Below, piece after piece: positions 1 through 6,261 of a stretch of 13,545 nt of DNA. The translations under genes and the position numbers were made by a program. Positions within the stretch are counted from its first letter, which is position 1. Each line of letters opens with the position of its first letter. Below the pieces are notes generated by a model. It worked only from the letters and a program-made list of their open reading frames with translations. It was not told the DNA's origin and did not search any database. Source of the DNA: CAZFAT01 sp964517075 (lineage in GTDB: Bacteria > Acidobacteriota > Vicinamibacteria > Vicinamibacterales > SCN-69-37); NCBI GenBank assembly GCA_964517075.1, contig CAZFAT010000348.1, positions 1-13,545 of the forward strand, in the 5' to 3' direction.

Positions 1-67
1 AGCGAACATCCGGTCCATGAGGCCTCCGTACGACTGACTGCAAACGGCGAATCGTAACATCTTCGGA

Positions 68-73
68 TAGAAT
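68..73 (+). promoter_or_regulatory. Possible -10 element upstream of the DUF1080 gene
   Basis: TAGAAT lies 39 bases before the start codon at 113 and fits a housekeeping -10 hexamer. I see no convincing -35 at 16-18 bases upstream (the position reads CGGCGA), so this is a weak call. The rest of bases 1-112 shows no gene. Confidence 0.3.
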
Positions 74-112
74 CACCACGATTTCCCTCCGTTCCGCCAA
101 GGAGCCCCGACC

Positions 113-829
113 ATGATCGTTCGCCGCCTGACCTTGCTGCCGCTGCTGATCGCGGGCGCCCTCGTCTCCGCGCCGCGCATGCTGGCTGACGCCGCGCCGC
201 AGATGCCGAATCCGCCCGCCGGGTTCGTCGCCCTCTTCAACGGCAAGGACCTCACTGGCTGGAAAGGGCTGGCTGGCAACCCGCGCACGCGCCCGACGAT
301 GACGCCAGAGGCGCTGGCGGCGGCGCAGGCCAAGGCCGACGAGCAGATGCGGGCGAACTGGTCGGTCCAGGATGGCGTGCTCGCCTACACCGGCAAGGGC
401 AACAGCCTCTGCACCGAGAAGCAGTACGGCAACTTCGAGTTGTATGTGGACTGGCGGATCGGCCCGCGCGCCGACACCGGCATCTATCTGCGCGGTTCAC
501 CGCAGGTGCAGATCTGGGACCCGTTCACCATGCCGAACGTGAAGAACGGCGAGGACAAGGGCTCCGGCGGCCTCTGGAACAACCAGAAGAACCCGCGCGA
601 TCCTCTCGTGCTCGCCGACAACCCCATTGGCCAGTGGAACACCTTCTTCATCCGCATGGTCGGCGAGAAAGTCTGGATCGACCTCAACGGCAAGCGCATC
701 GTCGACAACGTGACGATGGAGAACTATTGGGAGCGCGACAAGCCGATCTATCCGCGCGAGCAGATTGAGCTGCAGCACCACGGCAACCCGATCTACTTCC
801 GGAATATCTACATCAAAGAGCTGCCCTAG
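113..829 (+). CDS. Secreted DUF1080 protein (3-keto-disaccharide hydrolase-like)
   Basis: A 238-residue protein with a signal peptide at about residues 1-26 (MIVRR, a hydrophobic stretch, cleavage near ADA), so it probably acts in the periplasm or outside the cell. The DUF1080 fold, a concanavalin-like jelly roll, is marked by FVALFNGKDLTGW (38-50), YGNFEL (105-110), ADTGIYLRG (120-128), QVQIWD (131-136) and a C-terminal ELQHHGNPIYFRNIYIKEL (219-237). The family includes hydrolases acting on 3-keto-glycosides; the exact substrate here is unknown. The start is supported by AAGGAG at 99-104, 8 bases before the ATG. The next gene, 57 bases downstream on the same strand, encodes a Gfo/Idh/MocA oxidoreductase, the usual redox partner type for keto-sugar chemistry, so the two probably form a transcription unit. 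Family assignment is firm; the reaction is inferred. Confidence 0.9.
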   Translation: MIVRRLTLLPLLIAGALVSAPRMLADAAPQMPNPPAGFVALFNGKDLTGWKGLAGNPRTRPTMTPEALAAAQAKADEQMRANWSVQDGVLAYTGKGNSLCTEKQYGNFELYVDWRIGPRADTGIYLRGSPQVQIWDPFTMPNVKNGEDKGSGGLWNNQKNPRDPLVLADNPIGQWNTFFIRMVGEKVWIDLNGKRIVDNVTMENYWERDKPIYPREQIELQHHGNPIYFRNIYIKELP

Positions 830-841
830 CGAGAGGAAGTC

Positions 842-867
842 GTAGCCGCCGGGCTTCAGCCCGGCGG
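842..867. repeat. REP-like palindrome, family A, copy 1
   Basis: GTAG is followed by a perfect palindrome, CCGCCGGGC-TTCA-GCCCGGCGG. It sits between the DUF1080 and Gfo/Idh genes. A copy with one mismatch lies in the opposite orientation at 6209-6234, and a relative with a different loop is at 7853-7880. It can form a stable hairpin but has no T-tract, so it looks more like a dispersed intergenic repeat than a classic terminator; it may still attenuate or stabilise the transcript between the two genes. Confidence 0.75.
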
Positions 868-886
868 ATCGTAACGAGGTGCCATT

Positions 887-1924
887 ATGAGGATCGCGAT
901 CCGCGACCATCGTACCGTTCGACACGCCCTCTTCCTGCCCGCGCTGCTGGTGACGGCGGTGGCGGGCGTCGGCGTGCTGCTGGCCCAGCAGAAGCCAGCC
1001 GCGCCCGCGCCATGGGCCACGCGCGATCTGCGCGTCGGTATCATCGGCACCGACACGTCGCACGTGCCGCAGTTCACCCAGCAGATGCAGAACCACACCG
1101 AGTGGCGGATGAAGGTCGTCGCCGCCTACAAGGGTGGCAGTCCGGACCTGCCGACGAGCGCGAACCGCGTCGAGGGGTTCGCCGCCACGATCCGCGACAA
1201 GAACGGCGTCGAGATCGTGGACAGCATCGCCACGCTGCTGTCGAAGGTGGATGTGGTGTTGCTCGAGAGCGTGGACGGCCGGCCGCACCTCGCGCAGGTC
1301 ACGCCGGTGATGAAGGCCGGTAAGCGCGTGTTCATCGACAAGCCGCTGGCGGCGAGCCTGGCGGATGCGCGGGCGATCGTCGAGCTGGGACGGCAGACCG
1401 GCACGCCGTGGTTCACCGCGTCCTCGGCGCGCTTCAATCCCGAGGTCGCCCGCCTGCGCGCCAATCCCGGCGTCGGCAGGGTCACGAAGGTCCAGGCGTC
1501 CTACACGCTGAACCCGCTCGCGTTCCATCCCGACCTGTTCTTCTACGGCATTCACGGCATCGAAGCGCTGTACGGGTTCATGGGACAGGGCTGCGTCACC
1601 GTGTCACGAAAGGTCGAGGGCCTGCTGGACGAGACCACCTGCACCTGGAAGGACGGCCGCGTCGGCGTGTACCACGGCCTGCTGAAGGGCAACGCCGAGA
1701 AGCTGCCGCTGCTCCGCATCTGGGGCGACAAGGGCACCGTGGATTCCGGCAACCCGCCGGCCGGCTACGACGGGCTGCTTCTCGAGATCGCGAAGTTCTT
1801 CCAGACCGGCAAGGCGCCGGTCGACCCGGCCGAGTCGCTGGAAGTGATCGAGTTCATGACCGCGGCGCAGCTCAGCAAGGAGCGCGGCGGCGCGGCGGTG
1901 ACGCTGGCGGAATTGAGGAAGTAA
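887..1924 (+). CDS. Gfo/Idh/MocA family oxidoreductase with export signal
   Basis: A 345-residue protein with an N-terminal hydrophobic segment (about 14-33, ending in AQQ) that is a signal peptide or anchor. I see no twin-arginine pair. The Rossmann domain begins with RVGIIGTDTSHV (49-60); the usual GxGxxG is altered to GIIGTD, a variant I associate with a TSH-containing subgroup. The substrate lysine sits in IDKPLA (150-155), the counterpart of the common EKP motif. YGIHGIEALY (220-229) supplies a likely active-site histidine, H223. The C-terminal half is the alpha/beta substrate domain. GAGG-like spacing supports the start: GAGG at 876-879, seven bases before ATG. It follows the DUF1080 gene and probably oxidises or reduces a sugar or keto-sugar related to that hydrolase's substrate. 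If exported by Sec, cofactor supply is unclear, because the family normally binds NAD(P) tightly. Family firm, substrate unknown. Confidence 0.88.
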   Translation: MRIAIRDHRTVRHALFLPALLVTAVAGVGVLLAQQKPAAPAPWATRDLRVGIIGTDTSHVPQFTQQMQNHTEWRMKVVAAYKGGSPDLPTSANRVEGFAATIRDKNGVEIVDSIATLLSKVDVVLLESVDGRPHLAQVTPVMKAGKRVFIDKPLAASLADARAIVELGRQTGTPWFTASSARFNPEVARLRANPGVGRVTKVQASYTLNPLAFHPDLFFYGIHGIEALYGFMGQGCVTVSRKVEGLLDETTCTWKDGRVGVYHGLLKGNAEKLPLLRIWGDKGTVDSGNPPAGYDGLLLEIAKFFQTGKAPVDPAESLEVIEFMTAAQLSKERGGAAVTLAELRK

Positions 1925-1937
1925 CTGACTCGATCGT

Positions 1938-1959
1938 GGGCGGACCTGAAGGTCCGCCC
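1938..1959. repeat. REP-like palindrome, family B, between convergent genes
   Basis: Perfect 9-bp arms, GGGCGGACC and GGTCCGCCC, around a TGAA loop. It lies in the 40-base gap between the stop codons of the convergent Gfo/Idh gene (ending at 1924) and the SGNH hydrolase gene (ending at 1965), so it may work as a two-way terminator despite lacking a T-tract. Read on the minus strand it starts GATGGAGGGGC, closely matching the edge of the palindrome at 12302-12322 (GACGGAGGGGC), which suggests one dispersed family. Confidence 0.7.
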
Positions 1960-1964
1960 CTCCA

Positions 1965-2738
1965 TCATTTGCTCAGCGCCGCCGCGATGGCTTTCTCCGC
2001 AAGCGGCGCCATGACGGCGTAGCCGGCCGGCGTCGGATGCACGCCGTCTTTGGAGTGCTCCACCCGCATCCCCAGTTTGTCGTCCACGAGCGCGGAGTGG
2101 TAATCGAGATAGACGAAGCCGCTCCGCGCCGCATAGTCCTTGATCCACCGGTTCAACTCGACGATCTTCGGGCCGGGATCCAGACCGCGCCGCCACGGAA
2201 AGTCTGACGCCGGCAGCACCGAGGCGAGCACGACGCGGATGTCGTTGGCGCGGGCGATGTCGGTCATGGACATCAGGTTGTCCGCGATCATCTCGATAGT
2301 GGACGGCCCGGTGTTGCCGGCGATGTCGTTCGTGCCGGCCAGAATCACGACCACACGCGGCTGTAGCGCCACCACATCCTGCCGGAAACGCACCAGCATC
2401 TGCGGGGTCGTCTGCCCGCTGATGCCGCGGCCGACGTACGGCTTGCCCGGGAAGAAGTTCTGGCGTGCCCAGCTGTCGGTAATCGAGTCACCCATGAAGA
2501 CGACGCGCGCCTGGCCGGGCGCCGGTGCGCCGAGCGCCGCGTTCGCGGCGCGATAGCGGCCAAGGTTTGCCCAGTCTTGCGCGGGGTCGTTGGCGGGCGC
2601 GCGGCCGCTTACGCGGCCTGCCGCAGGTGCGGGCTGAGCGCCGGCGGCCGGGGCCTGCTGAGGCGCCGCCGCGAGCGCGGCAAGACACAACGTCAGGCTC
2701 GCGGTGACGGACGCGAGTGCGACGGCGCGACTGAGCAT
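1965..2738 (-). CDS. Secreted SGNH/GDSL-family hydrolase
   Basis: A 257-residue esterase/lipase-type protein with a signal peptide (MLSRAVALAS to about residue 25). The SGNH blocks are complete: block I FMGDSITDSW with the nucleophile serine at about 85, block II GRGISGQTT with its glycine, block III AGTNDI with asparagine at about 137, and block V DGVHPTPAGY with Asp 231 and His 234. It probably removes acetyl or acyl groups from an extracellular carbohydrate or lipid; the substrate cannot be told. An in-frame ATG at 2771 would add 11 residues, but I prefer 2738: it has AAGGCAGG just upstream, begins the signal peptide directly, and the best promoter (TTGACG/GATGGT) overlaps the upstream ATG. 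The alanine/proline linker after the signal peptide is low complexity. Confidence 0.9.
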   Translation of the reverse strand: MLSRAVALASVTASLTLCLAALAAAPQQAPAAGAQPAPAAGRVSGRAPANDPAQDWANLGRYRAANAALGAPAPGQARVVFMGDSITDSWARQNFFPGKPYVGRGISGQTTPQMLVRFRQDVVALQPRVVVILAGTNDIAGNTGPSTIEMIADNLMSMTDIARANDIRVVLASVLPASDFPWRRGLDPGPKIVELNRWIKDYAARSGFVYLDYHSALVDDKLGMRVEHSKDGVHPTPAGYAVMAPLAEKAIAAALSK

Positions 2739-2766
2739 GGGCCTGCCTTTCAGGTGACGTGCGTAG

Positions 2767-2796
2767 ACCATCGCCGACGATCAAGGCGAGCGTCAA
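2767..2796 (-). promoter_or_regulatory. Predicted sigma70-type promoter of the SGNH hydrolase gene
   Basis: On the minus strand TTGACG (2796-2791) is followed after 18 bases by GATGGT (2772-2767), giving a start of transcription near 2760, about 22 bases before the preferred start codon. The -35 is good, the -10 is modest. The rest of the 238-base gap 2739-2976 shows no further gene or clear structure. Confidence 0.4.
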
Positions 2797-2976
2797 GCCC
2801 GGCCCTTGTTCAGGGTCGGCGGCGTTGGCCACTGCTCGGCGGTGGATGGACCTCACCGGGGTTGGCGCCGCGCCCTTGTCCACGTGGGCCGTGCCGGACG
2901 GTGCAGGAGAGCGAGACCACGCCCGTGCCGCCGCGCTGTAGGCCAGCCGTCACCCGGTGTGGGAGAAAGGCTGCCG

Positions 2977-4134
2977 CTACGGCGCGACAGCCTTCTGGCT
3001 GGCGCCCGCGCACTGGGTGACGTCGGGCAGGATGGGCCGCAGGAACGTGCCGCCGCCGCGCCCGACGCCGAAGCCGCCGCCCTGGCCGAACCGCCCGGCG
3101 CCCGTGTAGATGAAGGTGCTCGTCTCGTCGAGTGGCAGCGTGGCCACGTTGCATAGAAAGACGTCTTCCATGCCGTTGCGATTGAGGTATTGCTCGACGT
3201 TCGACAGGTAGAAGGCGGAGACCATCGCGCCGCGCGCTTTCAGGAAGGCGCCGACGGCGCGGATCGCCTTGGGCCCCGCGAAGTCGCCAACCACCGGCAC
3301 GAGGAGGTTGCGCGACTGGAACTCCTTCAGCGTGCGCCATTGCGCTTCGGTCGCCAGAAACCCCCGGTTCACGCCGCGGCCGTCGTCGAGGACCTGGATC
3401 GCGGCGTAGGTCGCGTCGTTGCGTCCGCCTCGTCCGCCGAAGCCGCCGCGCGCCCCGCGGCCGGCCATGCTGTAGGTCAGCGACGGGCCACCGGTGAAGA
3501 ACGCAGTCCGGTACACGTAATCGATGCCCTCGAGGTCGCCTCGCTGCAGCGCGAAGCCATGTGTCTTCGTCAGCAAAGCGGCGACAGCGCTGAGATTCTT
3601 CTCGTAGAGCGCATCGCTCGCGGGCACCGCCTGGTAGGCGTCCATCAGCGCCTGCACGGACGACTCCGCGGTCAGGCCGTCGGGCCGCGGCCGGGAGAAC
3701 AGGCGGGACAGGAAGTCGGCCCGGTCGGCAGACAACTCGAACAGGGCCTTGTAAAGCAGGTGCAGGTGCAGATTGCCGCGGCGGATGTCGAAGATGATGG
3801 CGAGCGCCGGTTTCAGCGCGAGGATGTACGGGAAGTTCTGTTCGGGGCCGACACCGAGATAGACGCGGCCAGGCCGGGCCGTCGCGACGAGCTCAGGGAT
3901 GACTATCTGGTAGCCGCGCTCGTTCGACAGGAAGTTGTCGGACTGGAACTGGCCGCCGGGCTCGGACACGTCCTCGACCAGGGCCCAGAACTCGCGGTCG
4001 GTGAGCTGGGCCGGAAGGGTGGCGGTGCCCGTCGCCTGCGCGAGGGCGGCCGGCGGCAAGACGCGGACCGCCGCGACCGCCGCCGCGAGCACGAGCAGAG
4101 CGATCGACGCACGACGCCCGAACGCGAAAACCAT
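2977..4134 (-). CDS. Exported protein resembling LIC_10091-type proteins; function unknown
   Basis: A 385-residue protein with an N-terminal signal peptide (MVFAFGRRAS, hydrophobic to about residue 32, AQA-type cleavage). The body has a characteristic run: DREFWALVEDVSEPGG (47-62), SDNFLSNE (65-72), VYLGVGPEQNF (91-101), IIFDIRRGNL (113-122) and YLSNVEQYL (309-317). These match my memory of a family named after Leptospira LIC_10091. The GVGPEQN loop followed by an acidic residue after the next strand resembles a class I Rossmann/methyltransferase-like fold, but a SAM enzyme outside the cytoplasm would be odd, so catalysis is not claimed. Two glycine/arginine-rich inserts (about 224-239 and 345-363) interrupt it. 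The start was chosen at the ATG preceded by GGAGG and downstream of a TATAAG element; in-frame GTG (4164) and ATG (4152) starts are possible. Confidence 0.7.
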   Translation of the reverse strand: MVFAFGRRASIALLVLAAAVAAVRVLPPAALAQATGTATLPAQLTDREFWALVEDVSEPGGQFQSDNFLSNERGYQIVIPELVATARPGRVYLGVGPEQNFPYILALKPALAIIFDIRRGNLHLHLLYKALFELSADRADFLSRLFSRPRPDGLTAESSVQALMDAYQAVPASDALYEKNLSAVAALLTKTHGFALQRGDLEGIDYVYRTAFFTGGPSLTYSMAGRGARGGFGGRGGRNDATYAAIQVLDDGRGVNRGFLATEAQWRTLKEFQSRNLLVPVVGDFAGPKAIRAVGAFLKARGAMVSAFYLSNVEQYLNRNGMEDVFLCNVATLPLDETSTFIYTGAGRFGQGGGFGVGRGGGTFLRPILPDVTQCAGASQKAVAP

Positions 4135-4152
4135 CACTCCTCCGGGCGCCAT

Positions 4153-4158
4153 CTTATA
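4153..4158 (-). promoter_or_regulatory. Possible -10 element of the LIC_10091-like gene
   Basis: TATAAG on the minus strand, 18 bases before the preferred start codon at 4134. No clear -35 is visible 17 bases upstream (CGGCAC). If used, transcription would start near 4146 and leave only the ATG at 4134, which supports that start. Confidence 0.35.
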
Positions 4159-4564
4159 GGACACCCGGCTGTTCCGTGCCGACGCGGGAGGGGAGTACCA
4201 ACGCTGCTGGCCGCGACCGTGTTGTGCGCGTCAGGATCTTACGGTCCTCAGGAGCATGGTCACGATTCCGGCTCCCGAGGGTGGCCATCTCTCCCCGCAG
4301 GTCGCTCCCGAGGGTCGCCATTTCCTGCCGCAGGTCGCTCCGAACGGTCGTGATCTCCTGGCGCAGGTCCGCGCCCAGTCGGGCCATCTCCACGCGGAGG
4401 GTCGACACGTCCTCCGACAGACGTCGTTCGAACCGTTCGACGGAACGTTCCATGACGATGTCCACGCAGTGTCCCTCCACCGTGTCGATCAGGTCGACGA
4501 GCCCGGCCGTCGCGTCGGCGCCCAGCCGGCCTGCCAGAGCCGGCGATATCGCGCGGAGGTCCAT
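4154..4564 (-). CDS. Short hendecad coiled-coil protein, C-terminus altered by a probable frameshifting deletion
   Basis: A 136-residue open frame. Residues 1-50 (MDLRAISPALAGRLGADAT onward) are a helical N-terminal part. Residues 56-98 are four 11-residue repeats of the form LRxEMATLGSD, a hendecad coiled coil. From residue 99 the sequence becomes polar and compositionally different (RNRDHAPEDRKILTRTT) and runs almost into the next gene. In the neighbouring frame, starting at the same point, the DNA encodes AGIVTMLLRTVRS and a stop, which looks like the end of a membrane helix. I recall small proteins of this type ending in a hydrophobic anchor after the coiled coil. The start at 4564 has GGAAAGG seven bases upstream; the ATG at 4600 lacks this. 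Function unknown; it may be a decayed gene. Confidence 0.6.
   Translation of the reverse strand: MDLRAISPALAGRLGADATAGLVDLIDTVEGHCVDIVMERSVERFERRLSEDVSTLRVEMARLGADLRQEITTVRSDLRQEMATLGSDLRGEMATLGSRNRDHAPEDRKILTRTTRSRPAALVLPSRVGTEQPGVL
4231..4272 (-). pseudogene. Out-of-frame remnant of a membrane-anchor tail
   Basis: This stretch, one frame off the coiled-coil gene, encodes AGIVTMLLRTVRS followed by TGA. It begins precisely where the hendecad repeats stop. It is best explained as the original C-terminal end of that protein, separated from its frame by a deletion that removed the start of the anchor helix. Confidence 0.5.
4271..4399 (-). repeat. 33-bp tandem repeats encoding 11-residue coiled-coil units
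   Basis: Four degenerate 33-bp units, the last one residue short, encode LRVEMARLGAD, LRQEITTVRSD, LRQEMATLGSD and LRGEMATLGS. The DNA repeats (for example GAGGGTGGCCATCTC / GAGGGTCGCCATTTC on the plus strand) could recombine or slip, which offers a mechanism for the deletion next to them. Confidence 0.75.
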
Positions 4565-4823
4565 CTCAACACCTTTCCGACCTTCAGACGACGATGCCAT
4601 CGTCGGCCGCGGGATGCAACCTGAGGTCAGTGACTGAGGTCAGTGACGGTCAGCAAGAGCGAGGATCGTGCCGGCCGGAGCAGCCGGCGAACCGCCGAAG
4701 ACTGGGGCGATCCGCCAGAGGCGTGCAGAACCTGCAGCTGTCGCCCGGGGAGCGGATCGCAGAAACAGCGCGTGCTGCCGGTCGGTGTTTGAAGTTCACA
4801 GGCGGGCCGCGTATCGTGGCGGG
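4565..4823. other. Divergent intergenic region
   Basis: This 259-base region separates the minus-strand coiled-coil gene from the plus-strand propeller gene and must hold both promoters, but no clear -35/-10 pair was found. It contains the exact 13-bp tandem repeat at 4621-4646. The open frame that crosses it from 4668 is an unlikely extension of the propeller protein: it is arginine/alanine-rich and precedes a clean signal peptide. Confidence 0.4.
4621..4646. repeat. Exact 13-bp tandem repeat
   Basis: CTGAGGTCAGTGA occurs twice in tandem without mismatch, creating the palindrome TCAGT-G-ACTGA at the junction. Its place between divergent genes would suit an operator, but it could equally be a simple duplication. 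The core CTGAGGTCAG recurs at 7835-7844 upstream of the DUF4139 gene. Confidence 0.6.
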
Positions 4824-6155
4824 ATGCCGCCGCGTGCCGTCGTGGTCGCTCTTCTCCTGGTAGTCGTCCCCTCCGCCGGCTCCACCGCCGCTCCCGATCG
4901 CTGGCCGCAGTTCCGCGGTCCGAACGCCGGCGTCGTCGCCGACGACCCGACCCTGCCCGAGACGTGGAGCGCGACGGACAACGTCCGCTGGCGCGCGGAG
5001 GTGCCCGGTCTCGGCTGGAGTTCGCCGGTCGTCTGGGATGACCACGTCTTCGTCACGAGCGTGGTCGCCGAAGGAGGAAGCGGCGCACCGAAGCCCGGGT
5101 TCTACGCGCCGGGCGCGGTGGTGAATACGTCCACGGCCGTGCACCGCTGGCTGGTGCACGACGTCGACTTCCGGACGGGCGCGCTGCGCTGGTCGCGAGA
5201 ACTGCACCAGGCGCCGCCGGCTGGCCCCAAGCATCTGAAGAACAGTTACGCGTCGGAGACACCCGTCACTGACGGCGAGCGCGTCTACGTGTATCTGGGC
5301 AGCCTCGGGCTGTTCGCGTTCGATCTGTCCGGCAAGCCGGTCTGGGCGGTGCGCATCGGACCGTTCACGACGCGCAACGGGTGGGGGACCGCCGCCTCGC
5401 CCGTTCTCCACCGCGGCCGTCTCTACATCGTCAACGACAACGACGACCAGTCGTTCATCGCCGCGTTCGACGCGCGGACCGGCCGCGAGCTGTGGCGCAC
5501 GAACCGCGACGAGGGCACGAACTGGTCCACGCCGTTCGTGTGGGAGCACCCGGGTCGGACGGAGATCGTCACGGCCGGCACCGATCGCGTCCGCTCCTAC
5601 GATCTCGAGGGGCGTGAGCTGTGGACGCTGACCGGCATGTCGAGCATCACGATCCCGACGCCGTTCGCCCAGGCCGGCCTGCTCTACATCAGCTCCGGCT
5701 ACGTCGGCGACCCGCTGCGGCCGACGTGTGCGATTCGTCCCGGCGCGTCGGGCGACATCACGCCGGCAAAGGCTGCCACCGCCAGCGAGTTCGTGGTCTG
5801 GTCGGCGCCGAACATCGCGCCCTACAACCCGACGCCGATCGTCTACCAGGGTACGCTCTACACGCTCCTCGACCGCGGCTTCTTCACCGCGCACGATGCG
5901 AGGACGGGGAAGGAAATTTACGGCCGCCAGCGCATCACGACCGAGGCGGCCGGATTCACGGCGTCCCCCTGGGCCTACAACGGGAAGATCTTTGCGTTGA
6001 GCGAGGACGGCGACACCTACGTCATCCAGGCCGGGCCGGAGTTCAAGGTGCTCGGGAAGAACGCTCTTGGCGACATGGCACTCGCCACCCCCGCCATCGT
6101 CCAGGACAGCGTCGTCATCCGGACCCACTCGAAGCTGTACCGCATAGGGCGCTGA
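4824..6155 (+). CDS. Secreted PQQ-like beta-propeller protein (BamB-like repeats)
   Basis: A 443-residue protein with a signal peptide (MPPRAVVVALLLVVVPSAGS, cleavage near TAA) followed by DRWPQFRGPNAG (25-36), the typical opening of secreted PQQ-like repeat proteins. Blade motifs recur: FDLSGKPVWAVRIG (166-179), FDARTGRELWRTNRD (215-229), YDLEGRELWTLTG (259-271), HDARTGKEIYGRQR (357-370) and LSEDGDTYVIQAG (392-404). The repeats predict a propeller of about seven to eight blades. I see no quinoprotein dehydrogenase catalytic signature, so a structural, binding or scaffold role is as likely as an enzymatic one. The in-frame GTG at 4668 would add 52 residues of poor composition before the signal peptide and was rejected. 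Ribosome binding before ATG 4824 is weak (GGCGGG). It stands alone on its strand, ending before a strong hairpin. Confidence 0.85.
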   Translation: MPPRAVVVALLLVVVPSAGSTAAPDRWPQFRGPNAGVVADDPTLPETWSATDNVRWRAEVPGLGWSSPVVWDDHVFVTSVVAEGGSGAPKPGFYAPGAVVNTSTAVHRWLVHDVDFRTGALRWSRELHQAPPAGPKHLKNSYASETPVTDGERVYVYLGSLGLFAFDLSGKPVWAVRIGPFTTRNGWGTAASPVLHRGRLYIVNDNDDQSFIAAFDARTGRELWRTNRDEGTNWSTPFVWEHPGRTEIVTAGTDRVRSYDLEGRELWTLTGMSSITIPTPFAQAGLLYISSGYVGDPLRPTCAIRPGASGDITPAKAATASEFVVWSAPNIAPYNPTPIVYQGTLYTLLDRGFFTAHDARTGKEIYGRQRITTEAAGFTASPWAYNGKIFALSEDGDTYVIQAGPEFKVLGKNALGDMALATPAIVQDSVVIRTHSKLYRIGR

Positions 6156-6162
6156 AATCGGA

Positions 6163-6197
6163 AACGACGTCGGGCGTACTGGGCGCCCGACGTCGTT
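6163..6197. terminator. Hairpin between convergent propeller and DUF4139 genes
   Basis: Perfect 14-bp arms, AACGACGTCGGGCG and CGCCCGACGTCGTT, around a 7-base loop, starting 8 bases after the propeller stop codon. On the plus strand no T-tract follows; on the minus strand TTTCC and then TTTC follow. It is most likely a two-way terminator for the converging transcripts. Confidence 0.65.
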
Positions 6198-6208
6198 GTC
6201 GTCGAGGG

Positions 6209-6234
6209 CCGCCGGGCTGAAGCCCGACGGCTAC
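6209..6234. repeat. REP-like palindrome, family A, copy 2 (inverted)
   Basis: Read on the minus strand this is GTAGCCGTCGGGC-TTCA-GCCCGGCGG, 25 of 26 positions identical to 842-867 but in the opposite orientation. It follows the convergent terminator and precedes the heptamer repeats at the end of the DUF4139 gene. Confidence 0.75.
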
Positions 6235-6239
6235 CGGCA

Positions 6240-6260
6240 AGAACCGAGAACCGAGAACCA
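6240..6260 (-). repeat. Heptanucleotide tandem repeat after the DUF4139 stop codon
   Basis: Three 7-bp units on the plus strand, AGAACCG, AGAACCG and AGAACCA, read on the minus strand as TGGTTCT then CGGTTCT twice. They begin one base beyond the stop codon of the DUF4139 gene, in its 3' untranslated region. A second heptamer-like repeat lies after the anti-sigma stop at 10032-10072. Confidence 0.6.
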
Positions 6261-6261
6261 T

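Noticed and set aside
3190..4353. A 387-residue open frame on the plus strand
   Set aside because: Antisense to the LIC_10091-like gene, with no family motif and no signal peptide.
4650..6128. A 492-residue open frame on the minus strand
   Set aside because: It lies antisense to the PQQ-like propeller gene, is rich in arginine and has no recognisable motif; long antisense frames are expected at this GC content.
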